This document shows, piece after piece, positions 52,886 to 64,000 of a stretch of DNA of 64,000 nt (position 1 is the first letter of the stretch; every line of letters begins with the position of its first letter). The translations under genes and the position numbers were made by a program. The DNA lies in assembly GCA_963383645.1 (NCBI GenBank), contig OY726571.1, positions 77,420,860-77,484,859 on the forward strand, read 5' to 3'. The stretch comes from Muscardinus avellanarius (lineage: Eukaryota; Chordata; Mammalia; Rodentia; Gliridae). Below the pieces are notes generated by a model. That model saw nothing but the letters and a program-made list of their open reading frames with translations, ran no database searches and had not been told where the DNA came from.

Positions 52886-54219
52886 TCACCACTTTATTTA
52901 TTGAATTGAATTAAAAACTTGATCTATCTGATGAAGGCCCACTTGCCCTGGGTAAGTTGTTGCCTGTGGGTCTTCTTATCTGCCATATGTGAATTCCCTT
53001 CATTCACGTTTATTTAAGTGCCTCACAGTTCTGTCTAGTCCACTTTCTATTGGAGTTGGAGCTCTGTGTCCCCTCCCCACAAGCCAGTTTGGCATTAAGA
53101 CTGGTATTATTGGAGGAACAAGGTTCCTGGAAACATACAGTGAACAGTTTCTTGTTGATTCCCCAAGTGATGGGTGAGAGTTATGAATGTCCAGAGCAGA
53201 TTCTTAATTTCCTTTCTTGGCCTTTGTTGTTCCGTAACCATGGAAAGACATGGAAGTGAATGGGAAGGAAGGCAGACGCTTATCATGTGACATGCCAGGG
53301 AGAAATCTGATTGGAAATACACTGGAAAGTACGTCTCAGAATGAAGTCCACGGTTGACTTTGTAAAAGGAGAAAAAAAACAAAACCTAACAGTTAAAAGA
53401 TTAGTAACTTAATTTGCACATCAGGAACAGCAGAATCCACTGAGAGGTAGTTAATCATTTCAAAATGCAAAACTGAGTTTATGTAGTTATCTGAAATCTT
53501 TTCGGAGAATAGCACTTTGCATATTTCATGACTACTGGTCCATCAACAGTTGCTTTGTTTTTGCTGTTTTATGCGGACTGAGTGAAAGAGGTCAGTGTAT
53601 TCTGTACCGGCAACAGCTGGCTGATAGCATTGAATACTTACGTAATTAAATATATGTGTTGGCTGTGGTCCTAACAGCTCTGTAGGTGGAGGCTCTGGAA
53701 AGCATGCAGATACTTGCTTTAGCAGGATTAAAGAAGAAATCAGCATGATCTAAACCTGTTCTTTCAGCCAAGAGTGATTTCCTATTGTTTTGGTTTGAAA
53801 GACATTGTACTTATTCTTAGTGTGTGTGTTTATACAACAGCAGAGGGGAAAAAAAGGGGCTTTTTTCCTTTCTCCCTTTATTGTATGCTCCAAGTAGGCC
53901 AAACATGAATATTCCTAATTTTTAATTAGTCTTGTTTAATAATCGATAGTAAATGAAATTTGAAAAAAGATACGCTTTCTTTAAAACCATAGCACATGCT
54001 ACTGACGTATTCAATATTAACTGTTTATGTTCTTTCCTTATGGCTGCACTTAGGTTTGGTGCTCTCTGGTCTACATTTATGAAGTTGCTGGTATATTAGA
54101 ATAAATGAAGCCATGGGTATCTGTGATCCTGGGAAATTGGGTAGGAATGTCACTACCCAATGGTTGCTTTTACGTAGCTGTGGATACAAATTCTTCTCAG
54201 AGTATTTTTACCTCTTCAA
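52886..54219. other. intronic sequence, nothing recognised
   Basis: 1.3 kb with no identified repeat, exon or RNA. Confidence 0.45.
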
Positions 54220-54412
54220 CTTTTTTTTTTTTTTGGTATTGAGGATCAAACCCAGGGGCATTCTACCTCTGAGACTATCCTGCAGTCCTCTTTTATTTAT
54301 TTATTTATTTTTTTTGAAGCAAGATCTTGCTAGGTTGCTGGGACTCATCACTAAGTTGCTGAGGCTGACCTCCTGCCTGTGATCCTCATGTCTCAGCCTC
54401 CCGAGTATTAGA
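54220..54412 (-). repeat. B1-dID SINE, older type, B1 end eroded
   Basis: Antisense; a short TTTA run lies in its linker and it fades out after 'cagcctcccgagta'. Confidence 0.86.
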
Positions 54413-54966
54413 TCATTAGCTCACTCTAAGGTTGCAGCCGATCCCTGTCCCACCTCCACAGACTGGATGGCACCTTTGTGGAAATCAGGTGTAGGTGGGA
54501 TCCAACTTGCCTGTGTGTGTGGCTGCCCCATAAAAATAGTGAAATAAAAGTAAAATAGTATTTTAAGAGTGTTTTCTGTTTTCTGCATCCCTTTTCAGAG
54601 TTGCTTAGGACACCTCAGTCGTTAAGTATTCATTTATCTGTGTCTCAGCGCCCAGTGTAGGGGATGATGGTACAAGCTGCACAAATGGGTGAACCGGCTC
54701 CTATGTTTGCTTTCTTTGTATGTTTATCCTGATCTCCTCTACCCTACCTCTATCAGAACTGATGTCTTGCTCTGGGGATTCTCATAGAATCTTTTCTTGT
54801 ATCCCTTTCTTATTAGGTTGTATTACTTTAAGTTTAGCTGCATGTCACGGAAAATCTAAAAAATACAAGCTAATTACAATTGTAGATTTTCTCCTACAAA
54901 AAGTTCACAGTAGGAAGTGGCTGGCTTTGGTTTTCAGTTCCAGGAGTGTGAAGGCTGAAGTCTGTA

Positions 54967-54968
<2 letters not shown>
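54413..54968. other. intronic sequence, nothing recognised
   Basis: No repeat or exon identified. Confidence 0.4.

Positions 54969-55020
<52 letters not shown>
54969..55020. repeat. (GT)n microsatellite at a SINE tail
   Basis: 26 uninterrupted GT units abutting the next SINE. Confidence 0.98.
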
Positions 55021-55021
<1 letters not shown>

Positions 55022-55230
55022 GGTAGTGGGAATGGAACCCAGGAACTTTCTACCTCTGGGCTATGCTCCCAGACCTATTTTTATATCTTTATTGGAAAAA
55101 CTGAGTCTCACTAAGTTGCCGAGAGACTCACTAAGTAGCTGAGGCTGGCTTCGAACCTGTGTAATCCTCCCGTCTCAGCCTCTCAAGTACTGGGATTACA
55201 AGTGTGCACCATGCACCACCACATCTGGCT
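55021..55230 (-). repeat. B1-dID SINE, intermediate type
   Basis: Has 'ctgggctatgctcccagacc' of the type-B lineage with the long linker. 'gcaccat' is duplicated near the B1 end. Confidence 0.92.
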
Positions 55231-55251
55231 TAAAAGCCTTTATTTATTTAT

Positions 55252-55263
55252 TTTCTTTCTTTC

Positions 55264-55330
<67 letters not shown>
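55252..55330. repeat. (TTTC)n microsatellite at a SINE tail
   Basis: About 19 TTTC units with one interruption, in a pure polypyrimidine tract. Confidence 0.98.
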
Positions 55331-55331
<1 letters not shown>

Positions 55332-55527
55332 ACTGGGGTTGGAACCCAGGGGCTTTTCTACCTCTGGACTACACTCCCAGACCTATTTTATACTTTATTT
55401 AGAAACAGGGTCTCACTAAGTTGCTGAGAGCCTCACTAAGTAGCTGAGGCTGCCGTGAACCTGTGTAATCCTCCTGTCTCAGCCTCTCAAGTGCTGGGAT
55501 TACAAGCTTGCGCCACCACGCCTGGCA
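55331..55527 (-). repeat. B1-dID SINE, intermediate type
   Basis: Antisense; close relative of its left neighbour ('cctctggactacactcccag', 'tgtaatcctcctgtctcagc'). Confidence 0.92.
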
Positions 55528-56464
55528 ATGAGCTTGTAATTTCAGTGTCTTTTTCCTAAGGGCTGCTGCCCTTCAGCCATCACATGTACTTTCCCAAAAG
55601 GAGGAAGTACCGAGGTGGGCATCCTACTGGACACTATTCCTTCTCCAAAAGAACTTTTTAGGGAGTCCTACTTAAAACCCTGTGCTTGCAGCTCACTGTC
55701 TGGAACCACATCAAAGAGGCCAGAAGTGGAGTGTTTTTATTTTTTGGATTTTGCACATTTTTGCTCCCCAAAGAACTGGGGTTGTTAGTAAAGAAAGAGT
55801 GAGCGTCCGTGGAGGGCTGCGTTGACATGTGTGCTACAGGGTGTAAGCACAGAGACGTGCATTCTGTTTGACTCTATCATTTAATAGGACTAATGCATCG
55901 GAGGAGGCCTGCAGCAGATCTGTGAACAAATGGTCCTTCTTTCTCTTACTGCCTTTATTCAGGACATTCAGGAAACAGCACAGATGACGTATGAAGTAAT
56001 AAGAGTGGCTTAAATGTTGTACACATGTTAATAAGAGTGAGACTTACACTTATTTTCTACTCTAAAGAAGAGCAAAGGACCGTGTTTGAAATGGAACTTA
56101 AAAAGCAAGTGTGTATTTCTTTGCTCCTGAGATCGAGCTCTGTGGTACAATAATTATAATGCTAGCTTAGAAACTAGAAATTTTAAAAGAATTCAGACAG
56201 AAAACAAGAGTAGAGTTTATAATGACTACCATAGAGGCTCTTATCCAATTAGAGAATAGGTTGAATGAGAGTTAAATTTTCATTTTATAATTAAATGTTA
56301 AAAAACAGTATTTTATATAATTCTAAACTGTTTCATGTACAGCCAAGAACACGGTTTCCTTTCAGTGAGGTAGAAAGTTAGTGATTTATGTTTAACCTGA
56401 AGGACATGGAGACTAAGATGAAACCAGTAGAGAGTTGGCAAATTGGGAGGGTTTGGGATGCATT
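55528..56464. other. intronic sequence, nothing recognised
   Basis: No repeat or exon identified. Confidence 0.45.
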
Positions 56465-56700
56465 CTCTCTTTTTTATTATTTGTCTTATACTTTTATTGG
56501 TGCGTTGTAGGCTCACATCATACTGTCCATGGTGACAGAGATGTCCATGTGCCCAGCACTTGGCGAGCTTTCCTCTGCTCCCTCCACGCTCCCTCCCCTT
56601 CCCCACAGGATACTGAGGTTGGCCTTGGTGTTCTCACGTATGCTAATTCTCCCTCTCCCAGGCCCACCTCCCTTGTTTGTGCCATTTTTACTATTAGAGG
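56465..56700 (-). repeat. possible rodent L1 3'UTR, antisense
   Basis: 'acttttattggtgcgttgtag' recalls the 'ttttattggtgca' 3' end shared by the HAL1-like and nested L1 elements; a C-rich tract follows as it does there. Older and diverged. Confidence 0.4.
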
Positions 56701-57529
56701 GAAGTGAGGCTGCTGCATCCTCACCCTGCACCGTGACCTGCACATCCCGCAAGCATCTTTTCGTGTGTTTATGGAGACAGATTGTTGAATCATTGGCGTG
56801 AGCCACCTGGGCATAATTATGTCCTGGTCCTTCCTACTTTTGTGTTTTTCTTCTTAGGGTGTGTATGTGTGTGTTCCTAGCTCCTTTTTTTCCCAATGTA
56901 GTCGCACGAAGAAAGAAACTGACAGAATCACATGATAGAGACTGTTTTGGGAAAAATACAAATTAAAGTGGACGTCAAGGATGTCTTTAAGGATATGTTT
57001 TAGAAGTCAACAGCTCATCCTTTGTGCCAACCAATGATGTGCTTTCAAGCTCATAATTTTTTTTTCTATTAAAAGAGGGATCAGATAAGCAAGTTTATGG
57101 CAAAACTAGAAAGTTAAAGTTGGTGCTTTCCTTAAATGCCTGTCAATATTTTATGATAGCTACTGAAGGGAAAGATGTGGTTTTCTTCCAATGACAAAAC
57201 GCCTTGAGTCAACATATTTTATAGTATTTTGGTTATCTATAGTTGAGACATTGACTAATTCACTGTCAATGTTTTTACCATTTTTGTTAATAACAAAGGA
57301 TCCCATGGCAGTGACCAAGTACATTTTAAAAATAGCAATTAAGAAAAAACACCACGGGAATGACTGGTAGGTAGTCTACTGAAATTCAAAGAAACTTTAG
57401 AAATTTCCTTTCTTCTCCTCGGTTACAAGCTTTTGGTTATTTATAAGATGGTTGTTTATAGAGAAATTTAAAATATCCCAAGTTGGTAATGAGAAATAGG
57501 TGGCTTGAATAATAAACAGTATAATTAGG
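56701..57529. other. intronic sequence, nothing recognised
   Basis: No repeat or exon identified. Confidence 0.4.
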
Positions 57530-57569
57530 ATATATATATATATGTATGTATGTATGTGTGTGCATATAT
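57530..57569. repeat. (TA)(TATG)(TG) microsatellite at a SINE tail
   Basis: Short compound array before a minus-strand SINE. Confidence 0.92.
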
Positions 57570-57770
57570 TTTTATTGTGCTGGGGTTTGAACCCAGGGTC
57601 ATTCTACCTCTGAGCTATACCCCCAGCCCTGTTTTACTTTCTGATTTTGAAACACGTTCTTGCTAAATTGTTAAGGGCCTTTCTAAATTGCTAGGGCTGG
57701 CCACGAACCTATGATTCTCCTATGTAATCTTCCTAATTACGGGGATTTTAGGTGTGCTCCTCGACAACTG
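57570..57770 (-). repeat. B1-dID SINE, older type
   Basis: Antisense, diverged B1 half ('attacggggattttaggtgtg'). Confidence 0.87.
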
Positions 57771-58707
57771 TCCTTAGCGAGGACTTTTAAACTTGGAGTG
57801 ATGGTGGGCCGGTGGTGGCCAGAGTGTATGTTTCTGGTCCCTTATCGTCCCACTGCCTTTGTGCCTGTGCTGCTGTTGGAGCTGTAGAGCTTGCTCTTGG
57901 AGGAAGAGGCAGATGCAGCCGAGATGCCGGGTCGGTGTTGGTGGGCTGGGGAGGGGCCATGTCTGTTTTTCTAGTGGTGATAGAGAGAGGTGGGTCAGAG
58001 GCCTAGAATCTGACAGGGAGGGATGCATCTTATCTTTCCTGTAGATCTAGGGCTGTGTTTCTGAAACTTAGACCTAATGATCCTTTTATAAAATGAGTGC
58101 TTTGCACCGTACCTTTCATTCTGACATGAATTCCAGGAATGTCATAATCTACCTATACACCGAGTTAAAAACCAGCTAACACAGGGCTCTGAATGTATTT
58201 AATCTATGGGAGAATGCACAAAAACCCGATCATATATTTCAAGGTAGAAATGCCGGGGCAGGCATACTTTAGAAGACTTAACGAAGTGGCTGGTGGAGCG
58301 CTGCAGAGAAGCTTGTCTGAGATTTGTGTGGCTTTAACGGCAGATATGCCAAGAATGGCATTGCCCTGAAGACCATTATGCCTCTCCAATATGGAAGACG
58401 ACTCTTGCCGAAGTTCTTAAACCAAGTATGCTCTTTCCTGGATTTTCACAGAAGTTGAATCCCTAAAACTACAGAAGAGATACATCGTCTATAAAGTGGA
58501 GTTAGGTTCTAAGTAGGTATTTTTCTTCAGCAGAGAATTCAGAACCTGCAGGACATGTGGAATTCTTTGTATGGAAGAGACCTTTGGCACCACTGATCGG
58601 CTCTCTGAGTGGTAGTTGTGACCCACTGATCTGTGTCATGATCTAATGATTACAATTTCTGTATGGCTGGAAACACTAAAAAATATTAGAAATAGCAAAA
58701 AATAAGG
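57771..58707. other. intronic sequence, nothing recognised
   Basis: No repeat or exon identified. Confidence 0.4.
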
Positions 58708-58729
58708 ATATATATATATATATATATAT
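58708..58729. repeat. (TA)n microsatellite
   Basis: Eleven TA units. Confidence 0.93.
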
Positions 58730-58744
58730 GAGACATAGATATAG

Positions 58745-59290
58745 AGTACCTTAAGTTTGACAACTCGATTAAAAAATAGCCAAAGGATATGACTGGATAA
58801 TTTATAGAAGTGGAAATACTAGCAGCAAATAGGCATGAAAAGGTTTTCATCTTTACTAGTACTCAGGGGGATACATATTAAAATATAATACTATTTTTCA
58901 TCCACTAGATTTTTAAAAAAGATTCAGTTCTTCTGAGAATATAGGGAAGTATTTGCTATGATTTATTACCAGTGGGAGTTTAAAGTACTGTAGTCTTCTG
59001 GGAAAGTGACTTTTCCATAGGTAGTATAAAATTAAAAAAAAATATATACTTGGCAATCCTGTGCTGTATGTTCTACAGATGTATGAACACACGCACACGC
59101 ACACGCACGCACACGCACACACGCCTGCAAGGAGAGAATTTTACAAGTACTTTTGTCGCACCATTGTTTGCTGTAGCAAATCTTCACAGTGTTTTAGGAT
59201 TCTCCTCTTTGGACACATGTTAGTGCATTTTACAGCAGCTGATCTTAGACTCTGTTCACACTGACTTGGCCAGATGAGAAGCAGCTGAGG
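58745..59290 (+). repeat. L1M ORF2 3' fragment
   Basis: Sense, diverged: 'gattaaaaaatagccaaagg', 'gcaaataggcatgaaaaggt', 'aaaatataatactatttttcatcc'. A CA array interrupts it. Confidence 0.7.
59087..59124. repeat. (CACG)/(CA) microsatellite
   Basis: CA repeat with several CG interruptions. Confidence 0.92.
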
Positions 59291-60329
59291 ACCAGGCCAC
59301 CGCTGTATTCAGAGCATCTTCTTCCTCACTCATTGGTGATCAGAATGAAATACCCGTGTAGAACCCTTTCAAATGCCCAGAAATAGGCCCTGGTAATGAT
59401 TGTGAAGTGATTGGACTCTGTCGCCAGTTTAATATTTAACTACCTTTTTTTTTTTTTTTCCTGTCAAAGGAGATTGAATTTTCCTACCTTTACTTTGTCA
59501 CTCATCGACATATATCATTTGGCTCAATTTCGCATATTAACCTCAATATATTGGATTTAGAGTTTTTATCTAAAACACATGCTTATGCATTCTGGCCACT
59601 GCTAGATAGGATGGGATGTGTTCCATTTGGGAGCAAATGCCCTCTGCATTTTGATTGCAGCTTTTATTGACCTTGAAAACAAAACATACTCATCCTAAAT
59701 GACATTCTTACAGGTTTTCCAAAGTAATTGTACCACACTTAGCCAGCCATTTTTATGTGATATGCTAAAGGAATGAGTACTCATTAATTTGACAAATATC
59801 TGTTGGTTGTTACAAGCTTTGACATTCAAAGACTAATGAGACACAGTCGCTGCTCTTGGGAGATGATAGGTTAGTAAGAAGTGCAGCGTCTCAGGTAATT
59901 GTGACAGAGGTAAATGTGGTAACCCTACGATGTGGATGATGGTACCTGTATGCATGTAAATACAGCTGATTTAAAACAGCCTGCGATGTTAATGAAGTGT
60001 ACTCCTGCTGGCTCCATGCCTTTTACCGGACACCTCCCTGCCCCCAGTGATGGGCAAAATTGATCATTGCAGAGAACAGCAAGTTTGGAGGGACAGCTCT
60101 ACCTCTGATTACTTTTCATATTTCAGAGATGTTATCAGAGTTCCTAGGTACCAGGCACTGTTCTCCCCTGACATTTTCTGATCTGCCACGTTGGTGTACC
60201 AGCTCAGTCTTCAGGGGAGATTCTGAAGTTTTCACCTTCTGAAGATAACTCTTGAGTCGCAGTTACCCTGCGTGGAGGACGTGTTTCTTCTCTGTGTGCC
60301 TTTTTTTCTCTTTCTCTTGTCTTTTTTCT
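59291..60329. other. intronic sequence, nothing recognised
   Basis: One kilobase without an assigned repeat or exon. Confidence 0.45.
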
Positions 60330-60433
60330 CTTATGCTTAATTTTGACAATTTCAGACTAATAGAAAAGTTGCAAGTATAGTACACTGAATTGTTTTTTAA
60401 TTTACTACCATGATTCCCCAAATGCTAACATAC
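60330..60433. repeat. L1M 3'UTR-like block, left part
   Basis: 'tagaaaagttgcaagtatagta' and 'gattccccaaatgctaacat'; interrupted by the following SINE. Confidence 0.7.
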
Positions 60434-60441
60434 ATTTATTT

Positions 60442-60481
<40 letters not shown>

Positions 60482-60484
60482 TTT
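60434..60484. repeat. (TTTA)n microsatellite at a SINE tail
   Basis: About 12 TTTA units. Confidence 0.97.
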
Positions 60485-60686
60485 TTGCGGGTCTGAGGAT
60501 GGAACCCAGAGGCATTTGACCTCCCAGCTACATCCCCTGCCCAGTTTTTTTATTGTTTATTTTGAAACAGGGTCTCACTGAGTTGCGGAGGGCCTCACTA
60601 AGTAGCTGAGGCTGTCTGCGAACCACGATCCTCCGGTCTCAGCCTCCCAAATGTGGGATTACAAGCGTGCGCCACCACGCCTGGCT
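60485..60686 (-). repeat. B1-dID SINE, older type
   Basis: Antisense copy inserted in an L1M 3'UTR; CpGs are partly kept ('caagcgtgcgccaccacg'). Confidence 0.92.
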
Positions 60687-61083
60687 TTAATATTTAGAAT
60701 AAATGCTACATTTATTTTAGTTTCTTGCTGTTGGTGATCTATATCTATCACTCTCTCTATATATATGTATTATTCATGGCTAATGTTTCAAAGTAAAAGA
60801 ATACACAGTGAATGCTTCCTTGGGTTGGACACTGGCCTCCTGTGCCTTTCACCATAACATGTGCAGGGAAGATGGCCTCCGCCTCTTCTTCCCTTCTGCG
60901 GGTCTCCTCCTCCTCCTCTTCCTCCTCCTCCTCCTCCTTTTACCCCCTTCTCCCCCTTCCATCCCCCTTCTCCTTTCCCTGACTTCCTTTCTTTCTCCAA
61001 TTGTATATCCTGAAATCATTTGATACAGGCAGAAAGCGTCCCCATCCCTTTACTTCTGAACACAGGCTCCTGTTTACAGAATC
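60687..61083. repeat. L1M 3'UTR-like block, right part
   Basis: 'aaatgctacatttattttag', 'ctatatctatcactctctc' continue the left part. A TCC-rich tract lies within. Confidence 0.55.
60899..60990. repeat. (TCC)n polypyrimidine tract
   Basis: About 90 bp almost purely C/T on the plus strand. Confidence 0.93.
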
Positions 61084-61086
61084 ATA

Positions 61087-61142
61087 GCCAGGTGTGGTGG
61101 TGCACACTTGTCATCCTACTACTTGGGAGGATCACAGATTTC
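61087..61142 (+). repeat. B1-dID SINE, B1 start only
   Basis: 'agccaggtgtggtggtgcac' to 'ggaggatcacagattt'; 3' part missing. Confidence 0.8.
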
Positions 61143-61238
61143 ATAGTGTTCTAGTTTATGTACCTCAAATATCAGTTAGCTAATTGTCTATTGAGTGGTG
61201 TTTCTCTCTAGTAATGACCTATTATAAATATTTATTTA

Positions 61239-61448
61239 TTTAATTTTTGTGGTACTGGGGGTGGAACCCAGAGGCTTTCTACCTCCGAGTTACACTCCCA
61301 GACCTGTTTTATATTTTGTTTGGAAATAGGGCCTCACTTAGTTACTCTGAGCCTCACTAAGTAGCTGAGGCTGGCTTTGAACCTGCACGATCCTCCTGTC
61401 TCAGCCTCTCAAGCGTGGCGATTACAAGTGTGCGCCACCACGCCTGGC
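61239..61448 (-). repeat. B1-dID SINE, intermediate type
   Basis: Antisense. A 17-bp duplication TTATAAATATTTATTTA at 61222-61238 and 61449-61465 gives exact ends. Confidence 0.95.
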
Positions 61449-61739
61449 TTATAAATATTTATTTAATAGAGTATCTAATCTCTAGCTTTCATCTTGAAAT
61501 AATTTACCTTCTTGGAAAGATTCAAAAAGAATGCAAGCCACAGTTTTACTTGTTTGTGTTTCATTCACAGTTTTCATGGAAGTCATGTTATGATTTGACA
61601 TTTGTTTGGGCTAATTCTTCCTTGAAGTTTTTCTTTGTCAATATTTTTGACTCTTTTATGCTAATATTTTTAAAAGCAGCTTTAATAGCATCTTGTCAAA
61701 GTCCATGAAAAATCTAGTTTTTGTTCTTTTATTAAATTA

Positions 61740-62632
61740 GAAATTTTCTTATAATAATCTAGGGGAACTGGCATTCTCACGATACTGTGTTATACTATAT
61801 TCATGAAGAGGAGGTTGCTTTACATTTATTCAGTTCTACTTTGGTGTCTTTTGGCAGTGTTTTAATGTTTTCCTGTGTGGATTTTGGCTGTTTCTTTTTT
61901 GTTTGTTTCTATAATAAATGTTTCCTCTACCTCTTATAAAGGTACTTTCTCTATTTTGACCTGTTACCAGTTACTGTTTATATATATAAAGGTTATTGAT
62001 TTTGTATGTTCATTTTGTATTCTTACCTTACTGAACCTTTTTAATACTTGAGTTAATTTTTATCATTCATTACTTCCCTAGGATTTTAAAAATTGTACTG
62101 TTATTTTTATCTGCAAATAAACTTTGAATTTTTTTATCAATTTTTATTCCTCCAACTTATTTCTCTTGTCCAGTACATTGTCAAACACCTACAATACAGG
62201 TATTTAGTTAACGTTGTGGAGAGAATGAATAATCTTGCCTGTGGCTTGTTTTAGTGGAAATTGCTTACTGTGTTTCATATTAAGTAAGATACTGGATTTG
62301 GGGCTAGATAAATATTTTTTTCTCTTGGTGAAACTACCCACAGATTCCTATTTTCTAAGAGCTTTGTCAGCTGTGAGTGGGGGTTCGTTGTATTTCAGGA
62401 GATAATTTTTTTTCTCATCTATTAATATATATAATATTGGGTTTGTGATATCAAACCAACCTTCTATTATTGGTCTGAATTCCATGTTTTTTAAATTTTT
62501 TTGTGTGTTTTTCTTATTGTTTCATTGATTTTTCTATGCCAGAACCCTCAAAATATTAGTATTTATACTTGTGAGCCGTATTGGTTGGTCTATAGTTTTA
62601 TTTTTTGAAGTGTCTATTTCAGTTATTGTATT
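61740..62632 (-). repeat. L1M ORF2 fragment
   Basis: Antisense: 'gattttgtatgttcattttgt', 'cttaccttactgaacctttt', 'tctttgaa'-like and 'ggtctatagttttattttttg' follow the order of the ORF2 reverse-transcriptase region. Confidence 0.75.
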
Positions 62633-62787
62633 AAACTATTTCACTATGACCCATATACCTGGCAAGCATAAATAAGAAGAGAAAAAATTTATTTGGTTCA
62701 GTTTTAGAGATTTAGTTCACCAGCAGCAGGTTCCAAGGCAGAAATGGTATCAGGGCATTTTTAGCCTATTTCTACTGGTTACCTTTT
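62633..62787 (+). repeat. probable MaLR-type LTR fragment
   Basis: 'actatttcactatgacccatatacc', 'aagaagagaaaaaatttattt', 'ggttcagttttagagattt' fit the MaLR LTR start; heavily diverged. Confidence 0.45.
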
Positions 62788-62800
62788 TATTTATACCTTT

Positions 62801-63013
62801 TTTTTTTTTTTCTTGTGGTATTGGGGATTGAACCCGGGGGCATTCTACCTCTGCGCTACACCTTCAGTTCTATTTTTTATTCTTTATTTTGAAATGGTCT
62901 CACTAAGTTGCGAGGGCCTCACTGACCAGCTGAGGCTAGCGGCAGGCTTTGGATCCCTCCTGCCTCAGCCTCCCAAGTACTGGGATTATAAGCGTGCGCC
63001 GCTATGCCTGGCC
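62801..63013 (-). repeat. B1-dID SINE, older type
   Basis: Antisense. TATTTATACCTTT on the left and TATTTGTACCCTT on the right form an aged target duplication. Confidence 0.92.
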
Positions 63014-63546
63014 TATTTGTACCCTTTAAGCACCTGCAGTATTGTTTATTGCATAATCATGACTGTGTATTGTGTCAGTGTTCGATACTAATATTTAATT
63101 CTTGACTTTTGCCAACTACTGAATGTATTTTTTTCTCATTTTTGTCTTTTTTTTTTAAAAAAAATTATTCCTACTTTGTTACAACATTTTCACATTAGTC
63201 TTTTACTACGTCCTTGCGTTTTTGGCATATTGCTATAATATCTTCAAAAACCAAAGATTAATATTCCGATCTTCATATTGTTTATATGTGTGGGTGAGAT
63301 TGTCACTCATTTCACTGAAATTTCCCTGAGGTGGTTGCATGAAACTCATCCTCTGATAGATTTTTCAAGGTTTCATGCAAGGCACCACGGTTAGACGTAA
63401 ATTCATTATTCATTCTTTAACTGAATTTCTGGGAAAATATTTCTTCATTGTTGCCTTGCATTTTATTTTTAAATAACTCCAATGCTAGATAACATTTTGC
63501 AAGATTAACATTTACTACATTCCCTTTTTCACCTAGATACTGAGTT
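63014..63546. other. intronic sequence, nothing recognised
   Basis: AT-rich; antisense-L1-like composition but no diagnostic words. Confidence 0.4.
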
Positions 63547-63752
63547 TTTGTTTTTTACACTGGGGATTAAACCCAGGGGCATTCTCCCTCTATGCTATAC
63601 CCCAGTCCTCTTTATATTTTACTTTGAAACATGGCGTCTTACTAGGTTGCTGGGGGTCTTGCTAAGTTTCTGAGATTGTCCTTGAACCTCCGATTCTCCT
63701 GTGTCAGCCTCCCAAGTACTGGGATTACAGGCATGTGTCACCACATCCAGCT
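63547..63752 (-). repeat. B1-dID SINE, older type
   Basis: Antisense, diverged ('acactggggattaaacccag', 'gtcaccacatccagct'). Confidence 0.88.
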
Positions 63753-63919
63753 ATCTAGAGACTGAGCATTTTATTTTTGAAGCCCCAAAGTTTATTAGGA
63801 TGTGCCTTGGAATTGATCTAGGTAAATTCTCCCAATTACTTGGTTGGTTGGGTCTTTTAATATGTAGAGTTGGGCTTTTTTTTTTTTTTCATTTCTGGAA
63901 GATTCTCTTGGATTATAGT

Positions 63920-63946
63920 TTTATTTATTTTTATTTATTTTTATTT

Positions 63947-63985
<39 letters not shown>

Positions 63986-63986
63986 C
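63920..63986. repeat. (TTTA)n microsatellite at a SINE tail
   Basis: TTTA/TTTTTA array ahead of a SINE cut by the window edge. Confidence 0.96.
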
Positions 63987-64000
63987 AGTACTAGAGATTA
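63987..64000 (-). repeat. B1-dID SINE, cut by window end
   Basis: Only 'cagtactagagatta' of the tRNA-like half is visible. Confidence 0.65.

Larger units (their letters stand above)
43300..64000 (+). other. CDKAL1: CDKAL1 intron downstream of the exon (partial)
   Basis: The next coding segment should begin with the rest of a Lys codon and encode KAQEENKK-like sequence; it was not found, so the intron runs off the window. If the exon is human exon 5, this is the counterpart of the intron associated with type 2 diabetes in people. Confidence 0.75.

Noticed and set aside
55252..55330. CRISPR-like regular repeat
   Set aside because: Simple TTTC array without spacers in mammalian DNA.
57774..58044. 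Overlapping frames on both strands (60-84 codons)
   Set aside because: No splice-bounded or domain evidence; composition alone explains them.

Overview
This window is nuclear DNA of a placental mammal, almost certainly a rodent. About 65 SINE copies are visible. Most are a B1-like 7SL-derived monomer joined through an A-rich linker to an ID-like, tRNA(Ala)-type unit. This B1-dID architecture is known from squirrels, dormice, mountain beavers and related non-murid rodents. A few free ID-type units are also present. The species cannot be decided from the sequence alone.

The only host coding sequence I can support is one 85-nt exon at 43215-43299 on the + strand. It has a poly-T acceptor and a GTAAGT donor. 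It encodes the NSCTVK segment of the radical-SAM methylthiotransferase CDKAL1. The window is therefore interpreted as the inside of the very large CDKAL1 gene: about 43 kb of the upstream intron, one exon and about 21 kb of the downstream intron. No promoter, other exon, tRNA, rRNA or CRISPR feature was recognised.

The most interesting content is a pair of young non-autonomous LINE-1 derivatives of half-L1 (HAL1) type: copy 1 at 12767-16029 (+) and copy 2 at 31026-33848 (-). Both share one composite plan of about 2.8 kb: a GC-rich L1 5'UTR with a YY1-like motif and a 9-bp hairpin, a complete ORF1, no ORF2 reading frame, an internal piece of L1 ORF2 lying in inverted orientation, a G-quadruplex-prone L1 3'UTR and an A-rich tail. 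Each has its own target-site duplication, so the rearranged structure moved as a unit. Copy 2 keeps an intact 289-codon ORF1. Copy 1 has one in-frame stop and carries a 455-bp L1 fragment nested inside it.

The rest of the intron is a layered repeat landscape. Old L1M ORF2 and 3'UTR fragments, MIR and L2 pieces, a decayed class III (ERVL-like) pol remnant near 3.2-4.1 kb and two probable MaLR LTR fragments lie beneath the SINEs. A recent SINE subfamily (here called type B, about 10 copies) has a short hairpin linker and has lost the B-box-like part of its tRNA-derived half. Several type-B copies sit inside older SINEs with clear duplications. Many SINE tails have grown into microsatellites. 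Family names come from recognition by eye, not from a database search, and boundaries without a quoted duplication are approximate.
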